This document shows positions 55,749-63,403 of a stretch of 64,000 nucleotides of DNA, piece by piece. Position numbers and translations under genes: made by a program. The stretch covers positions 82,480-146,479 of the forward strand of contig JBDZVA010000007.1 of the NCBI GenBank assembly GCA_040255465.1. Direction: 5' to 3'. Each line of letters opens with the position of its first letter. Positions within the stretch are counted from its first letter, which is position 1. Below the pieces are notes generated by a model, which did not search any database, was not told the DNA's origin, and saw nothing but the letters and a program-made list of their open reading frames with translations. This DNA comes from UBA5793 sp040255465. Lineage in GTDB: Bacteria > Planctomycetota > Phycisphaerae > Phycisphaerales > UBA5793.

Positions 55749-55859
55749 GGAGGCCAATCGTAGCAGCCACGCGCCGCGAAGGGGTGCGGGCGACGCCCCG
55801 AAACCGGCTCGCCAGGTTGAATTCCCCAGCCGACCAGAGCAGTTCGAGGTCAAGTGGGG

Positions 55860-55975
55860 TGGCACTGAACGCTTGCCGCTCTGGGCAGGAGTTCAGTGTT
55901 CGACGGTCACAGACGACCGACTCTCGCATCACCCTCGAGATCGAACTCCGATCAAAGCCGCGGCGTTCGATGCCA
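55860..55975. repeat. About 116-bp repeat with terminal inverted repeats, copy 1
   Basis: The left end TGGCACTGAACGC (55860-55872) and right end GCGTTCGATGCCA (55963-55975) are imperfect inverted complements (11 of 13). Copy 2 is at 62711-62825. Conserved blocks are the left ~28 bases and the right ~35 bases; the middle differs. It lies in the intergenic region upstream of nuoG, 26 bases beyond the stop of the first prepilin gene. Confidence 0.75.
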
Positions 55976-56001
55976 CCTGCTACACGCCAAAGAGAATCGC
56001 T

Positions 56002-56829
56002 CTAGAACCGCACCGTCCAGTCGTTCCACGAGTTGCGGCTGACCACCCGCTCGTCCTTGATCAACTCGGCGTGGCCGTCGGTGAACAGGGCGTTGGACCC
56101 TGTTCCGTGCCGCGTCGTGGAGAGGCGTCGGCCCCGATCGTAGTTTTCAACGGGCGAACTGATGTGCGCCCCGGCCCAGACGTCGTACCACGACGCCACT
56201 CCCCGATCGCCATAGTTCGTATACGAAGTGCCGTACGCATTTTGCGCAAACGTCGCCGATTCGTCATCCGTGAACTCGGAAAGGTAGATCGTGTCCGAAG
56301 GTCGCCTGAATTCTTCCCGTGTCGTCGCCGTGCACAGTTCATCGCGACCGCCGGTGCGGTCAAACTTGATCCCGTTGTTCACATACTGGATGAAGTGCTC
56401 CTTGCGCGGGTGCGAAGGACACTTGTAGACGCTCAGGTATTCGAACTTATCGCCCTGCCCGCCGCGCTGCATGCGCGTGTAGTAGTCGCTGGGGGTCGCG
56501 TCGACGTACGGGCGGAACGCAAACGCCCAGGGCACGCTCGACGTCGGACGCCGGCTCCACGTCGGCGCCGGTCGCTCAAAGTAGTGCCCCTCGCGCGGGA
56601 CGAAGTTGCGAAAGTCCTGCGCGTAGAACTGGAGGCCGTAGCCGATTTGCTTCATGTTCGAAAGGCAGACGCCCCGGCGACCCGTCTCGCGGGCCCGACT
56701 CAGCGCCGGCAGCAGCAGTGCGATCAGCAGCCCGATGATCGATACGACAATGAGCAGTTCGACGAGAGTGAATCCCCGCTTCGAGTACTGCCCAGATACG
56801 GTGTTCGGCATCGATGTGGTCTCGCTCAT
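56002..56829 (-). CDS. Prepilin-type secreted protein, H-X9-DG type, copy 1
   Basis: 275 residues. The type II/IV prepilin N-terminus is SKRGFTLVELLIVVSIIGLL, with cleavage after Gly and a hydrophobic alpha helix. The mature domain carries the planctomycete C-terminal signature H-X9-DG (RHGTGSNALFTDGH) near residues 238-252. It is transported by a type II secretion or pilus-like system and may be a pseudopilin or a secreted surface protein. It is in tandem with a paralogue 19 bases upstream; central 106 bases differ at one position. Confidence 0.85.
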   Translation of the reverse strand: MSETTSMPNTVSGQYSKRGFTLVELLIVVSIIGLLIALLLPALSRARETGRRGVCLSNMKQIGYGLQFYAQDFRNFVPREGHYFERPAPTWSRRPTSSVPWAFAFRPYVDATPSDYYTRMQRGGQGDKFEYLSVYKCPSHPRKEHFIQYVNNGIKFDRTGGRDELCTATTREEFRRPSDTIYLSEFTDDESATFAQNAYGTSYTNYGDRGVASWYDVWAGAHISSPVENYDRGRRLSTTRHGTGSNALFTDGHAELIKDERVVSRNSWNDWTVRF

Positions 56830-56848
56830 CTGTCGCCGGCACAGATGA

Positions 56849-57655
56849 TCAGAACCGCGGCGTCCAGTCGTTCCACGACTTCTTGTCGACCATGCTGTCG
56901 TCCTTGATCAACTCCGCATGGCCGTCGGTAAAGAGGCAGTTGGAACCGGTCTTGTGTCGGTTCTTGGAGAGGCGCCGGCCGTTGTTGTAGTTCTCTTGCG
57001 GCCCGTTGATGTGGATGGTCATCCAGATGTCGTACCACGACGCCACGCCGCGATCGCCATAACTGGCGAATGCCGTGCCGTAGTTGTTCTGAGCAAACGA
57101 CGCGGATTCATCGTCCGTGAACTCGGAAAGGTAGATCGTCTGCGAGGGACGCTGGAACTCTTCGTACCGTGTGGCCGGACACAGGTCGTCGCTGACGCCA
57201 TTGCGGCCAAACTTGATTCCATTGTTCACGTACTGGATGAAGTGCTCCTTGCGCGGGTGCGAAGGACACTTGTAGACGCTCAGGTATTCGAACTTATCCC
57301 CCTGCCCGCCGCGCTGCATGCGCGTGTAGTAGTCGCCCGGAGTCTTGTCCACGTAGGGACGGAACGCAAACGCCCACGGGATATTGGAAGCCGCGATCGG
57401 ATTCCAACTGGAGAACCGTCGGTCGAAGTAGTGACCCTCGCGCGGTACGAAAGTGTCGTAGTCCTTCGCGTAGAAGTGCATGCCGTAGCCGATCTGCTTC
57501 ATGTTCGAAAGACAGGTGGCTCGGCGGCCGGCCTCTCGCGCCTGAGATAGCGCCGGCAGCAGCAGGCCGATCAGCAGCGCGATGATCGAAATGACCACCA
57601 GCAATTCGATGAGGGTAAACCCTCCGTGGCTCCGGCGAGTGGACTGGCGCGACAT
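56849..57655 (-). CDS. Prepilin-type secreted protein, H-X9-DG type, copy 2
   Basis: 268 residues. The N-terminus SHGGFTLIELLVVISIIALL is a prepilin signal with Gly before the cleavage site. The C-terminus carries NRHKTGSNCLFTDGHAEL (H-X9-DG). The central block DYYTRMQRGGQGDKFEYLSV through HFIQYVNNGIKF is identical to copy 1. Copy 2 has a basic N-terminal leader with Arg/Ser. It is probably co-transcribed with copy 1 (19-base gap). The recent duplication or gene conversion is described separately. Confidence 0.85.
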   Translation of the reverse strand: MSRQSTRRSHGGFTLIELLVVISIIALLIGLLLPALSQAREAGRRATCLSNMKQIGYGMHFYAKDYDTFVPREGHYFDRRFSSWNPIAASNIPWAFAFRPYVDKTPGDYYTRMQRGGQGDKFEYLSVYKCPSHPRKEHFIQYVNNGIKFGRNGVSDDLCPATRYEEFQRPSQTIYLSEFTDDESASFAQNNYGTAFASYGDRGVASWYDIWMTIHINGPQENYNNGRRLSKNRHKTGSNCLFTDGHAELIKDDSMVDKKSWNDWTPRF

Positions 57656-57879
57656 GCATTTCTCCTTGCAGAATCAAACCCGAGCGGGCTGACCACTGGT
57701 TGAGCGGCCCGAGAGACGGCGGCCCGCTGCTCAATAATGTACCTGATTTCCCGCCACCTCGCCAGTTTCTTTCCGGAATTCGATGCATTTTTCGCGGCGA
57801 ACGGCACGCCACGCATGCGTCTGGCGGGTGGTGGCCAGCCGGTCGATTCTCCCCACAGCGATCCCTACCCTCAGCCGCA

Positions 57880-59289
57880 ATGAGCGATTCGGCCGGTAAA
57901 CGCGGAAAGAAGTTCCAGGGACCAAAAGGCACCCGCGACTTCTACCCGCGCGAAATGGCCCGTCGACGCTACATCGAGCAGGCTTGGCGAAATGTGGCTA
58001 TCCGCCACGGCTTTGACGAGATTGAAGGTCCGACTTTCGAGTCATCCGATCTCTACGCCGTCAAGAGCGGCGAAGGGATTCTCGGCGAACTCTTCCAGGC
58101 CTTCAGCGGCAAGAGTCCGGAAGACGTTGAGCAGGTCATGAAGACCGGAAGGGCGCCTTACGCGCTGCGCCCTGAGTTCACACCCACGCTTGCCCGCATG
58201 TTCGCCGACAAGGCCGCGTCGATGCCTCGGCCAACCAAGTGGTTCGCCATTCCAATTCACTATCGCGCCGAGCGGCCCCAGCGCGGCCGGCTGCGCGAGT
58301 TCCTCCAATGGAACGCGGATGTCATCGGCGACGACACGCCGCAGGCCGATGCCGAAGTCATCGCCGTCGCCGTGGACATGTTTGCAGAACTCGGGCTCTC
58401 ATCCACGCACCTGACTGTCCGCCTGAGCAATCGCGATCTGGTTTCCGAGATGCTGGCTGGCAGCGGAGTGAAAGCGGATGACATCGCCCGCGCTCTGACG
58501 CTGCTCGATCGGCGTGATCGCCTGCCCGCCGGCGAGTTTGACAAGGGCTGCGCTGAGATTGGCCTCGACCCCGCCGCGTTCATTGCCGGTCTCGACGCCG
58601 TGCAGCAGAACATGAATGACGCGCTGGCTGCGATGGAAAACGGCAAACCGCGACCCGACATCGCAAGCAACTCGCCTGCGATCGCCAATCTCATCGGCCT
58701 GCTCGATGCTCTCGCGGCGCAGGGCATACTCAAGTGGTGCGAGTTCGACTTCTCCATCGTGCGCGGCCTGGCGTACTACACCGGCACCGTCTTCGAGATC
58801 ACCGCCGGCTCCGAACGCGCCATCGCCGGCGGCGGCCGCTATGACCGACTCATCGAGATGTTCGGCGGGCCGCCGACGCCGGCTGTGGGATTCGGCATGG
58901 GTGATGTCGTGCTTTCGCTCGTCCTCGAAGAGCACGGCCTGATGCCTGATGACGCCGTACTGGCCCAGCGCCTCAATCAGCGGCCCGACGCCTTTGTCTT
59001 CTCAGTCGGCGGACCCGAGTGCGACGCGGCCGTCGTGCCGCTCGTCGCCGAGTTGCGCCGCGCCGGGCTGCATGCTCGCCGCTCGTACAAGTCCACCAGC
59101 AAGATCGACAAACTGCTTAAGGACGCCGCAGCGTCATTCGCGCGATGCGCCATCATCATCGATGAGGGTTTTGCCAAGGGAACTGTGGCCACCAAAGACC
59201 TCGACGACGGCAGCCAGCACATCATTAAGCGCGACGACTTGATTGAATGGGTGCGGCAGCGCCGCGCGGCGAACGTGGATCGCGGTTGA
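57880..59289 (+). CDS. hisS: Histidine-tRNA ligase
   Basis: 469 residues from the ATG at 57880. The class II motifs are KFQGPKGTRDFYPREMARRR (with the substrate-binding GTRD), YALRPEFTPTLARMFADKAA, FAIPIHYRAERPQRGRLREF, SIVRGLAYYTGTVFEI and motif 3 GGGRYDRLIEMFGGPPTPAV followed by GFGMG. The C-terminal anticodon-binding domain includes DAFVFSVGGPECDAAVVPLV. It charges tRNA-His with histidine. It is alone on the plus strand between two minus-strand clusters. Confidence 0.96.
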   Translation: MSDSAGKRGKKFQGPKGTRDFYPREMARRRYIEQAWRNVAIRHGFDEIEGPTFESSDLYAVKSGEGILGELFQAFSGKSPEDVEQVMKTGRAPYALRPEFTPTLARMFADKAASMPRPTKWFAIPIHYRAERPQRGRLREFLQWNADVIGDDTPQADAEVIAVAVDMFAELGLSSTHLTVRLSNRDLVSEMLAGSGVKADDIARALTLLDRRDRLPAGEFDKGCAEIGLDPAAFIAGLDAVQQNMNDALAAMENGKPRPDIASNSPAIANLIGLLDALAAQGILKWCEFDFSIVRGLAYYTGTVFEITAGSERAIAGGGRYDRLIEMFGGPPTPAVGFGMGDVVLSLVLEEHGLMPDDAVLAQRLNQRPDAFVFSVGGPECDAAVVPLVAELRRAGLHARRSYKSTSKIDKLLKDAAASFARCAIIIDEGFAKGTVATKDLDDGSQHIIKRDDLIEWVRQRRAANVDRG

Positions 59290-60363
59290 TCAGTCCCGCT
59301 CGATGTGCTCCGGTCGCGGCTTGGCGCGGCGGACCTGTCCATCAACGGCGCGGGGCGGCGCCTTCTTCACATCCCAGATCAGCCCGAGTTTCTCGCAGAG
59401 CAGAATGACATAGTACCCCGGATCCACCTGCCACCAGTGGAACCCCAGATTGGCCGAGTGCGGGTAGTAGTGGTGGTTGTTGTGCCACCCTTCGCCGAAG
59501 TTGATCCACGAGAGCCACGGCACATTGCGGCTGTCGTCGCCGGTGTCGTAGCGCCGCTGGCCCCACATATGCGTGACGGAGTTGATGCAGAACGTCGCGT
59601 GCCAACCCAGCACCGTGCCCAGCACCGGACCCCACACCACCATCGCTCCAGCGCCGGCGCCGGCGCTGATGCCAATCGACTTGCCCCACCAGGCGCCGAG
59701 CAACGCAAAGCACGACCAGTAGACGATCGGCGGCGTCCAGTACCACTTGTCGAGGAAGCGCAATTCAGGATACCGCGCCAGGTCGCGAACCCACTTGTAG
59801 TTCGAAGGCTGATGCGCGTCTTCAAAGATCCACGCCATGTGCGATCGCCAGAAGCTCAGCAGCGCCGGCGTGTGCGGATCATCCACCGTGTCGGCAAATG
59901 CGTGATGGCGTCGATGGTGCGCCGCCCACCACAGCGTGCCGCGCTGCGCCCCGCACCCGGCCCAGAACGCGAGGACGAACTGAAACGCGCGACTCGTGCG
60001 GAACGTGCGATGGCTGAAGTAGCGGTGCATCCACCCGGCCATGCCGATCATCAGAAATGCGTAGGTGAACAGCGTCGCAAAGAGCAAGCCCCACGAGAAG
60101 TAGACGAAGGGCAGGAACAGAACGCAAAGGTGAATGACCGCCACCAGCGTCAGCCGGCGGAACATGATCAGGATCCGAGCGAAGGTCGTCGGCGCCGAGG
60201 CGCCAATGTAAACGCCGCTCACCGCGGGCCTGGCGTCCGGGGGCGGCGCGGGAGGTGCAGGCGAGGCTGGCATCGCCGAAGGAATCGATGCGAGGGCGTC
60301 CACCGACGAGAGCGGTCGCGCCCTGACGGTCATGCCCCCGATATTCTCCACCACCTGCGTCAT
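59290..60363 (-). CDS. Acyl-CoA/acyl-lipid fatty acid desaturase
   Basis: 357 residues. The N-terminal ~65 residues are Pro/Ala-rich and disordered. Four membrane helices carry the three His boxes of stearoyl-CoA 9-desaturases: MHRYFSHRTFRTSRAFQFVL (HX4H), WWAAHHRRHHAFADTVDDPH (HXXHH) and GEGWHNNHHYYPHSANLGFH (HXXHH). Two irons oxidise a saturated acyl chain to cis-monounsaturated product using electrons from a partner such as ferredoxin, which is not adjacent. It ends one base after the convergent hisS stop. Confidence 0.93.
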   Translation of the reverse strand: MTQVVENIGGMTVRARPLSSVDALASIPSAMPASPAPPAPPPDARPAVSGVYIGASAPTTFARILIMFRRLTLVAVIHLCVLFLPFVYFSWGLLFATLFTYAFLMIGMAGWMHRYFSHRTFRTSRAFQFVLAFWAGCGAQRGTLWWAAHHRRHHAFADTVDDPHTPALLSFWRSHMAWIFEDAHQPSNYKWVRDLARYPELRFLDKWYWTPPIVYWSCFALLGAWWGKSIGISAGAGAGAMVVWGPVLGTVLGWHATFCINSVTHMWGQRRYDTGDDSRNVPWLSWINFGEGWHNNHHYYPHSANLGFHWWQVDPGYYVILLCEKLGLIWDVKKAPPRAVDGQVRRAKPRPEHIERD

Positions 60364-60723
60364 GCGCGCTCTCTTTATCCTTGCAACTCAGCCGTGGGTC
60401 AGTACGGCTGATGGTGTCTCGGGCAACAGGTCTCCGCAAAAACCCCGGTCGGGCGACCTGCCGGAAAGCCTCGATCAAAGCGAATGACGAACCCCGCTGT
60501 GCGATTGTCTGACAACACATACCGCCGCCGGGCGGATGAATCCGCCGGCGGACTGCATCTAGTGTATCTCAGGTTTGCGCAAAGACCTAGAGAACCATTG
60601 ACGCAGTCGATCATTTCCCTGTCGGCGGGAGGATCGGGGCAAGCTGGCGATTGAACCGGTGGTCCGATACCCACTTTTGACCTCCGTTGCCCGGCGAGGG
60701 CACCCATCCTACCATCGCCGCCT
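60364..60723. other. Intergenic region between divergent desaturase and atpG
   Basis: 360 bases with no gene. A 12-bp hairpin with one bulged base at 60525-60551 (CCGCCGGGCGGAT/ATCCGCCGGCGG with a GA loop) is the only clear structure. Promoters for both divergent genes should lie here, but no convincing -35/-10 pair was found. Confidence 0.7.
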
Positions 60724-61593
60724 ATGGCACAGATTCGCGAGATCAAGAAGCGCATCAAGGCGGTGGCCAACATCCGCCGCATCACCAATACGATGCAGAT
60801 GATCGCCACGGCCCGCTTCAAGAGCGCCCTGGATCGCGCCACCGCCACCAAGCCGTATACCGAGAAGGTGCGGGCACTTGTGGGCGAACTGGCCGCCAGC
60901 GCCGGCTCCATCTCCCACTACCTTTTTGAGGCCCCGACGCCCTCGCCCAATCGCGAGCTGGTGCTCGTGCTGACCTCCGATCGCGGCCTGTGCGGCGCCT
61001 ACAACTCCAACGTCCTGCGGACCGCCACGACCTATCTTCGCTCCGTCGAGCGGGAGACTCGGCTCGAAGTCGTCGGGAAAAAAGGCGTCATGTTCTACCG
61101 CTTTGCGGGCTTTGAAGTCGCCCAGCATCACACGCAGTTCGGCGAGAAGCCGACCTATGCCGCCGTCGAGGCGCTGGCCGAGCGGTACATGGCCGAGTTT
61201 CAGGCGGGGCAGTACGACAAGGTGTCGGTTGCGTACATGAAGTTCCTCTCGGCGGGTCGACAGATCCCGGTCGTCGAGCCGATCCTGCCGCTGAGTACGC
61301 CGGCTGAAGAAGGCGAAGGCGTGAGCAAGCGGACGGCTGAGTACGAGTTCAGCCCCGACGCCGAGAGCCTGCTGGGCGACCTGCTGCCGATCACGGTCAA
61401 GACGAGCCTGTTCCAGGCGATCAACGACGCGGTGGTCAGCGAGCACGTCTCGCGAATGGTGGCGATGAAGGCGGCGACGGACAACGCGGGCAAACTCGTC
61501 AAGACGCTGCGCCGCAACTTCAATCGCGCCCGCCAGGCGCAGATCACCACGGAGCTCAACGAGATCATCGGCGGCTCGGCCGCGCTGGGATGA
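60724..61593 (+). CDS. atpG: ATP synthase gamma subunit
   Basis: 289 residues. The N-terminal coiled-coil start AQIREIKKRIKAVANIRRIT followed by NTMQMIATARFKSALDRA, the middle Rossmann-like LVLTSDRGLCGAYNSNVLR, and the C-terminal coiled coil with VAMKAATDNAGKLVKTLRRN and FNRARQAQITTELNEIIGGS are all standard F1 gamma. It forms the rotor shaft of F1Fo ATP synthase. It is unusual in standing alone: neither atpA upstream nor atpD/atpC downstream is in the window, and a terminator follows. Confidence 0.97.
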   Translation: MAQIREIKKRIKAVANIRRITNTMQMIATARFKSALDRATATKPYTEKVRALVGELAASAGSISHYLFEAPTPSPNRELVLVLTSDRGLCGAYNSNVLRTATTYLRSVERETRLEVVGKKGVMFYRFAGFEVAQHHTQFGEKPTYAAVEALAERYMAEFQAGQYDKVSVAYMKFLSAGRQIPVVEPILPLSTPAEEGEGVSKRTAEYEFSPDAESLLGDLLPITVKTSLFQAINDAVVSEHVSRMVAMKAATDNAGKLVKTLRRNFNRARQAQITTELNEIIGGSAALG

Positions 61594-61630
61594 GGTGTGA
61601 CGCCTCGGATATTGAAATCGATTCAACGGC

Positions 61631-61658
61631 CGCCGGCAAGAGCCGGCGGTTCTCTTTG
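61631..61658 (+). terminator. Rho-independent terminator of atpG
   Basis: CCGCCGGC, an AAGA loop, and GCCGGCGG form a perfect 8-bp GC stem directly followed by TTCTCTTT. It is 37 bases after the atpG stop codon. Confidence 0.85.
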
Positions 61659-61743
61659 GTTTGCGGCCCCGGGCGTGGGGCATGGGTGGGTGATGGGGTG
61701 ATGTCCTTCGGCGTGGCTCAGGATCTGCGGCGGTGTCGGGGTG

Positions 61744-61816
61744 AACCAGACTGATGCGCGAGCGAAGAGTTTGAGTTCGGAAGGCAGTTCGTCTTCGCTG
61801 GCGCTTCGGTCTGGTT
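61744..61816. repeat. Dispersed inverted repeat, copy 2
   Basis: The arms 61744-61768 and 61792-61816 are inverted complements over 25 bases with three mismatches (right arm begins TCTTCGCTGGCGCTTCGGTC). The 21-base right-arm core is identical to that of the element after ftsY (about 33458-33480). It lies downstream of the atpG terminator. Confidence 0.75.
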
Positions 61817-62067
61817 GATCCGTGGATGGTGATGTCGGGTTGTGGGCGATTGAAAAGCACGTCTACCAATAGGGATTCGCGTGCGCTGGTGTGCGAAGTC
61901 GGGCCGCGTGGCGTTGTGAAAACGAGGTCGGTCGTGAGCGAGCTGCGCGGAGACGGACAAGTTTTTTCGCAGCCGGCGCAGCGCCAGGCGCGATTGCGAA
62001 AAATGTGCAACGCAAAATGCGTGCCAACACGGAGATGCACCATGTTGGGAACTTTTCATGCGCGCCG

Positions 62068-62143
62068 GAGCGCTCCTGTGCGCGATTTTTGAGCGCTGGT
62101 GCGCGCTTGCGAGCGCTTCCGTGTAAACGAGCGCTGCTGTGCG
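62068..62143. repeat. Four short AGCGCT-centred direct repeats
   Basis: Units resembling GAGCGCTSSTGYGCG occur at 62068, 62091, 62111 and 62129 (spacing 23, 20 and 18), each containing the palindrome AGCGCT. The function is unknown. Confidence 0.5.
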
Positions 62144-62288
62144 GGACGAATCAGGAATTTTGATCGATTTTCATTTTTCTGAGGGGGGTGATTTGGAGTT
62201 TTGGTCAACTTTTTTGCGTTTTCAAAAAGTCGGCGCACGGGATGCAGTCTGGATGGTGCGCGGGTGTGCGGGCGGCGAAGTTTTTCAC

Positions 62289-62393
62289 CACGAAGGTCAC
62301 CAAGACACGAAGAGGGCACGAAGAAAAGCCGGGATTGGGTGGGAATGCAGGGGAAAGGCAATTTACCGCAGAGATCGCAGAGGACGCAGAGAG
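62289..62393. repeat. CACGAAG and CGCAGAGNN short-period repeats
   Basis: CACGAAG or CACCAAG occurs at 62289, 62298, 62306 and 62317. Three 9-base tandem units beginning CGCAGAG follow at 62367-62393. The pattern matches a dispersed repeat that I recall as common in intergenic DNA of several phyla; that recollection is unverified. Confidence 0.6.
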
Positions 62394-62428
62394 ATGAATT
62401 GGATTGGAGTTGGATCCGACGATGGTGC

Positions 62429-62458
62429 CATGCCTTGACCCGCTTCGGGCAAGGCATG
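62429..62458. repeat. 13-bp hairpin
   Basis: Stem CATGCCTTG-CCCG pairs with CGGG-CAAGGCATG, with a bulged A and a CTT loop. It lies in the repeat cluster and has no T-run, so it is not a typical terminator. Confidence 0.6.
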
Positions 62459-62510
62459 CGATGGCGCGGTGGACCATCGAAAGAGCAGAGCGTTTGAGAG
62501 CCGTTGCCCG

Positions 62511-62690
62511 CTCGTCATGCTTCACGCAGCCTTCGACGCGGCTCAGGCCAGGGAGCCGATGAAGCATGGCACCCCGCGACTGTGTTGCAACGGGCGAGGG
62601 CACTCGTGACTCAGCGGACGCTCGGCATGCTTCACGCCGCCTTCGACGCGGCTCAGGCCATGAAGCCGATGAAGCATGGCACCCCGTGAC
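62511..62690. repeat. 70-bp direct duplication of a palindrome-bearing unit
   Basis: Units 62511-62580 and 62621-62690 are nearly identical (about six differences in 70 bases), offset by 110 bases. Each carries CATGCTTCA near its start and TGAAGCATG near its end, so each can form a 9-bp stem. Confidence 0.75.
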
Positions 62691-62710
62691 GTGAAGCGGC
62701 GGGATTCGGT

Positions 62711-62825
62711 TGGCGCTGAACGCTTGTCGCTCTGGGCACGGGTCCAGTGTCGACGGGCCGAGGTCGCCGGGACTGTTATCAGCCCCGACATCGAACTCCG
62801 CGCTGGGCTGCGGCGTTCGATGCCA
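62711..62825. repeat. About 115-bp repeat with terminal inverted repeats, copy 2
   Basis: Ends TGGCGCTGAACGC (62711-62723) and GCGTTCGATGCCA (62813-62825). It aligns with 55860-55975, best at both ends; the centre diverges. There is no transposase nearby. Confidence 0.75.
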
Positions 62826-62840
62826 GCCGCGCGAGTGGTC

Positions 62841-62881
62841 GCAAGCGAGTTCCGTTGTGAGATTCCTCGGAATTCGCTTGC
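62841..62881. repeat. 13-bp inverted repeat next to the TIR-flanked repeat
   Basis: GCAAGCGAGTTCC (62841-62853) and GGAATTCGCTTGC (62869-62881) are inverted complements except one position, which would be a G-T wobble in RNA. Confidence 0.6.
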
Positions 62882-63052
62882 AGATTGGTGGGTTGTCTGG
62901 TATGTTGGTGGCGTGGGGAGACGAGTTGCAGATTGGATGATTGGCGGGAAGAGACGGTGCTTCGTTCGAGGGGTTGCGGGCCAAGTGCACGGAGAAGTAG
63001 TGACTGGAAGCGAAGTCGCCGCAGCGCGAGATCGAACGTCCAACCCGGTGGG

Positions 63053-63403
63053 ATGCGCTCCCAGAGCATCGCTTATCGCCACCCTACGTTGGGACGCACG
63101 CTACTTGCTATAGGCGTCTTGCGCACGGGCAGCGGGGAGTTCAATGTGAATAGCGGGCGACCCGGTCCAGCTTCATCGATGCGAGGCGATGGATTCGACA
63201 TAGTAAGCCGGATGCACGCGGAAGGCCACGCTTCTGCAATCATGCGGACATTGGGGAACAGGGATGGTCTCCTCTTCATCAACAACCCGGAAATCTGTTC
63301 GAGTTGTCAAACCAACCTGAGTCGAATGGTGCCTGCCGGGGGCACGATGATTGTCGTTCTTCCAAATGGAATCCGCATACCCTTCTCAGGGAGGATGCCA
63401 TGA
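63053..63403 (+). CDS. SCP1.201/DddA-like deaminase toxin domain
   Basis: 116 residues from ATG 63053; the start is uncertain, as the open frame reaches 62885 but that part is not protein-like. The zinc-dependent deaminase signature is HAEGHASAIMR (His55 and Glu57) and NNPEICSSCQTNL (Cys82 and Cys85), with the strand before it GEFNVNSGRPGPASS. This is the SCP1.201-like deaminase pattern; the Burkholderia DddA double-stranded DNA cytidine deaminase belongs to the same clade. It has no visible N-terminal secretion or delivery part, so only the toxin tip is present. The stop overlaps the immunity gene start by 4 bases (ATGA). Confidence 0.75.
   Translation: MRSQSIAYRHPTLGRTLLAIGVLRTGSGEFNVNSGRPGPASSMRGDGFDIVSRMHAEGHASAIMRTLGNRDGLLFINNPEICSSCQTNLSRMVPAGGTMIVVLPNGIRIPFSGRMP

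Larger units (their letters stand above)
61594..63052. other. Repeat-rich non-coding region upstream of the toxin module
   Basis: About 1.46 kb without a convincing gene; open frames here read through repeats and lack protein-like composition. Present in order: the atpG terminator (61631-61658), a dispersed inverted repeat (61744-61816), four AGCGCT-centred units (62068-62143), CACGAAG/CGCAGAGNN short tandem units (62289-62393), a 13-bp hairpin (62429-62458), a 70-bp direct duplication (62511-62690), the second TIR-flanked repeat (62711-62825) and an inverted repeat (62841-62881). Confidence 0.75.

Noticed and set aside
59305..60411. 368-codon plus-strand open frame opposite the desaturase
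   Set aside because: The desaturase has all three His boxes on the other strand; the shadow is low-complexity Arg/Pro/His.
60709..62043. 444-codon minus-strand open frame covering atpG
   Set aside because: It is antisense to a highly conserved ATP synthase subunit and continues through non-coding repeats.
62205..62990. 261-codon minus-strand open frame in the repeat cluster
   Set aside because: It reads through the direct repeats and hairpins, has no start signal and no recognisable domain.
62676..63113. 145-codon plus-strand open frame upstream of the deaminase
   Set aside because: It begins within repeats, has a different frame from the deaminase and a non-protein-like composition; it is not the missing N-terminus.
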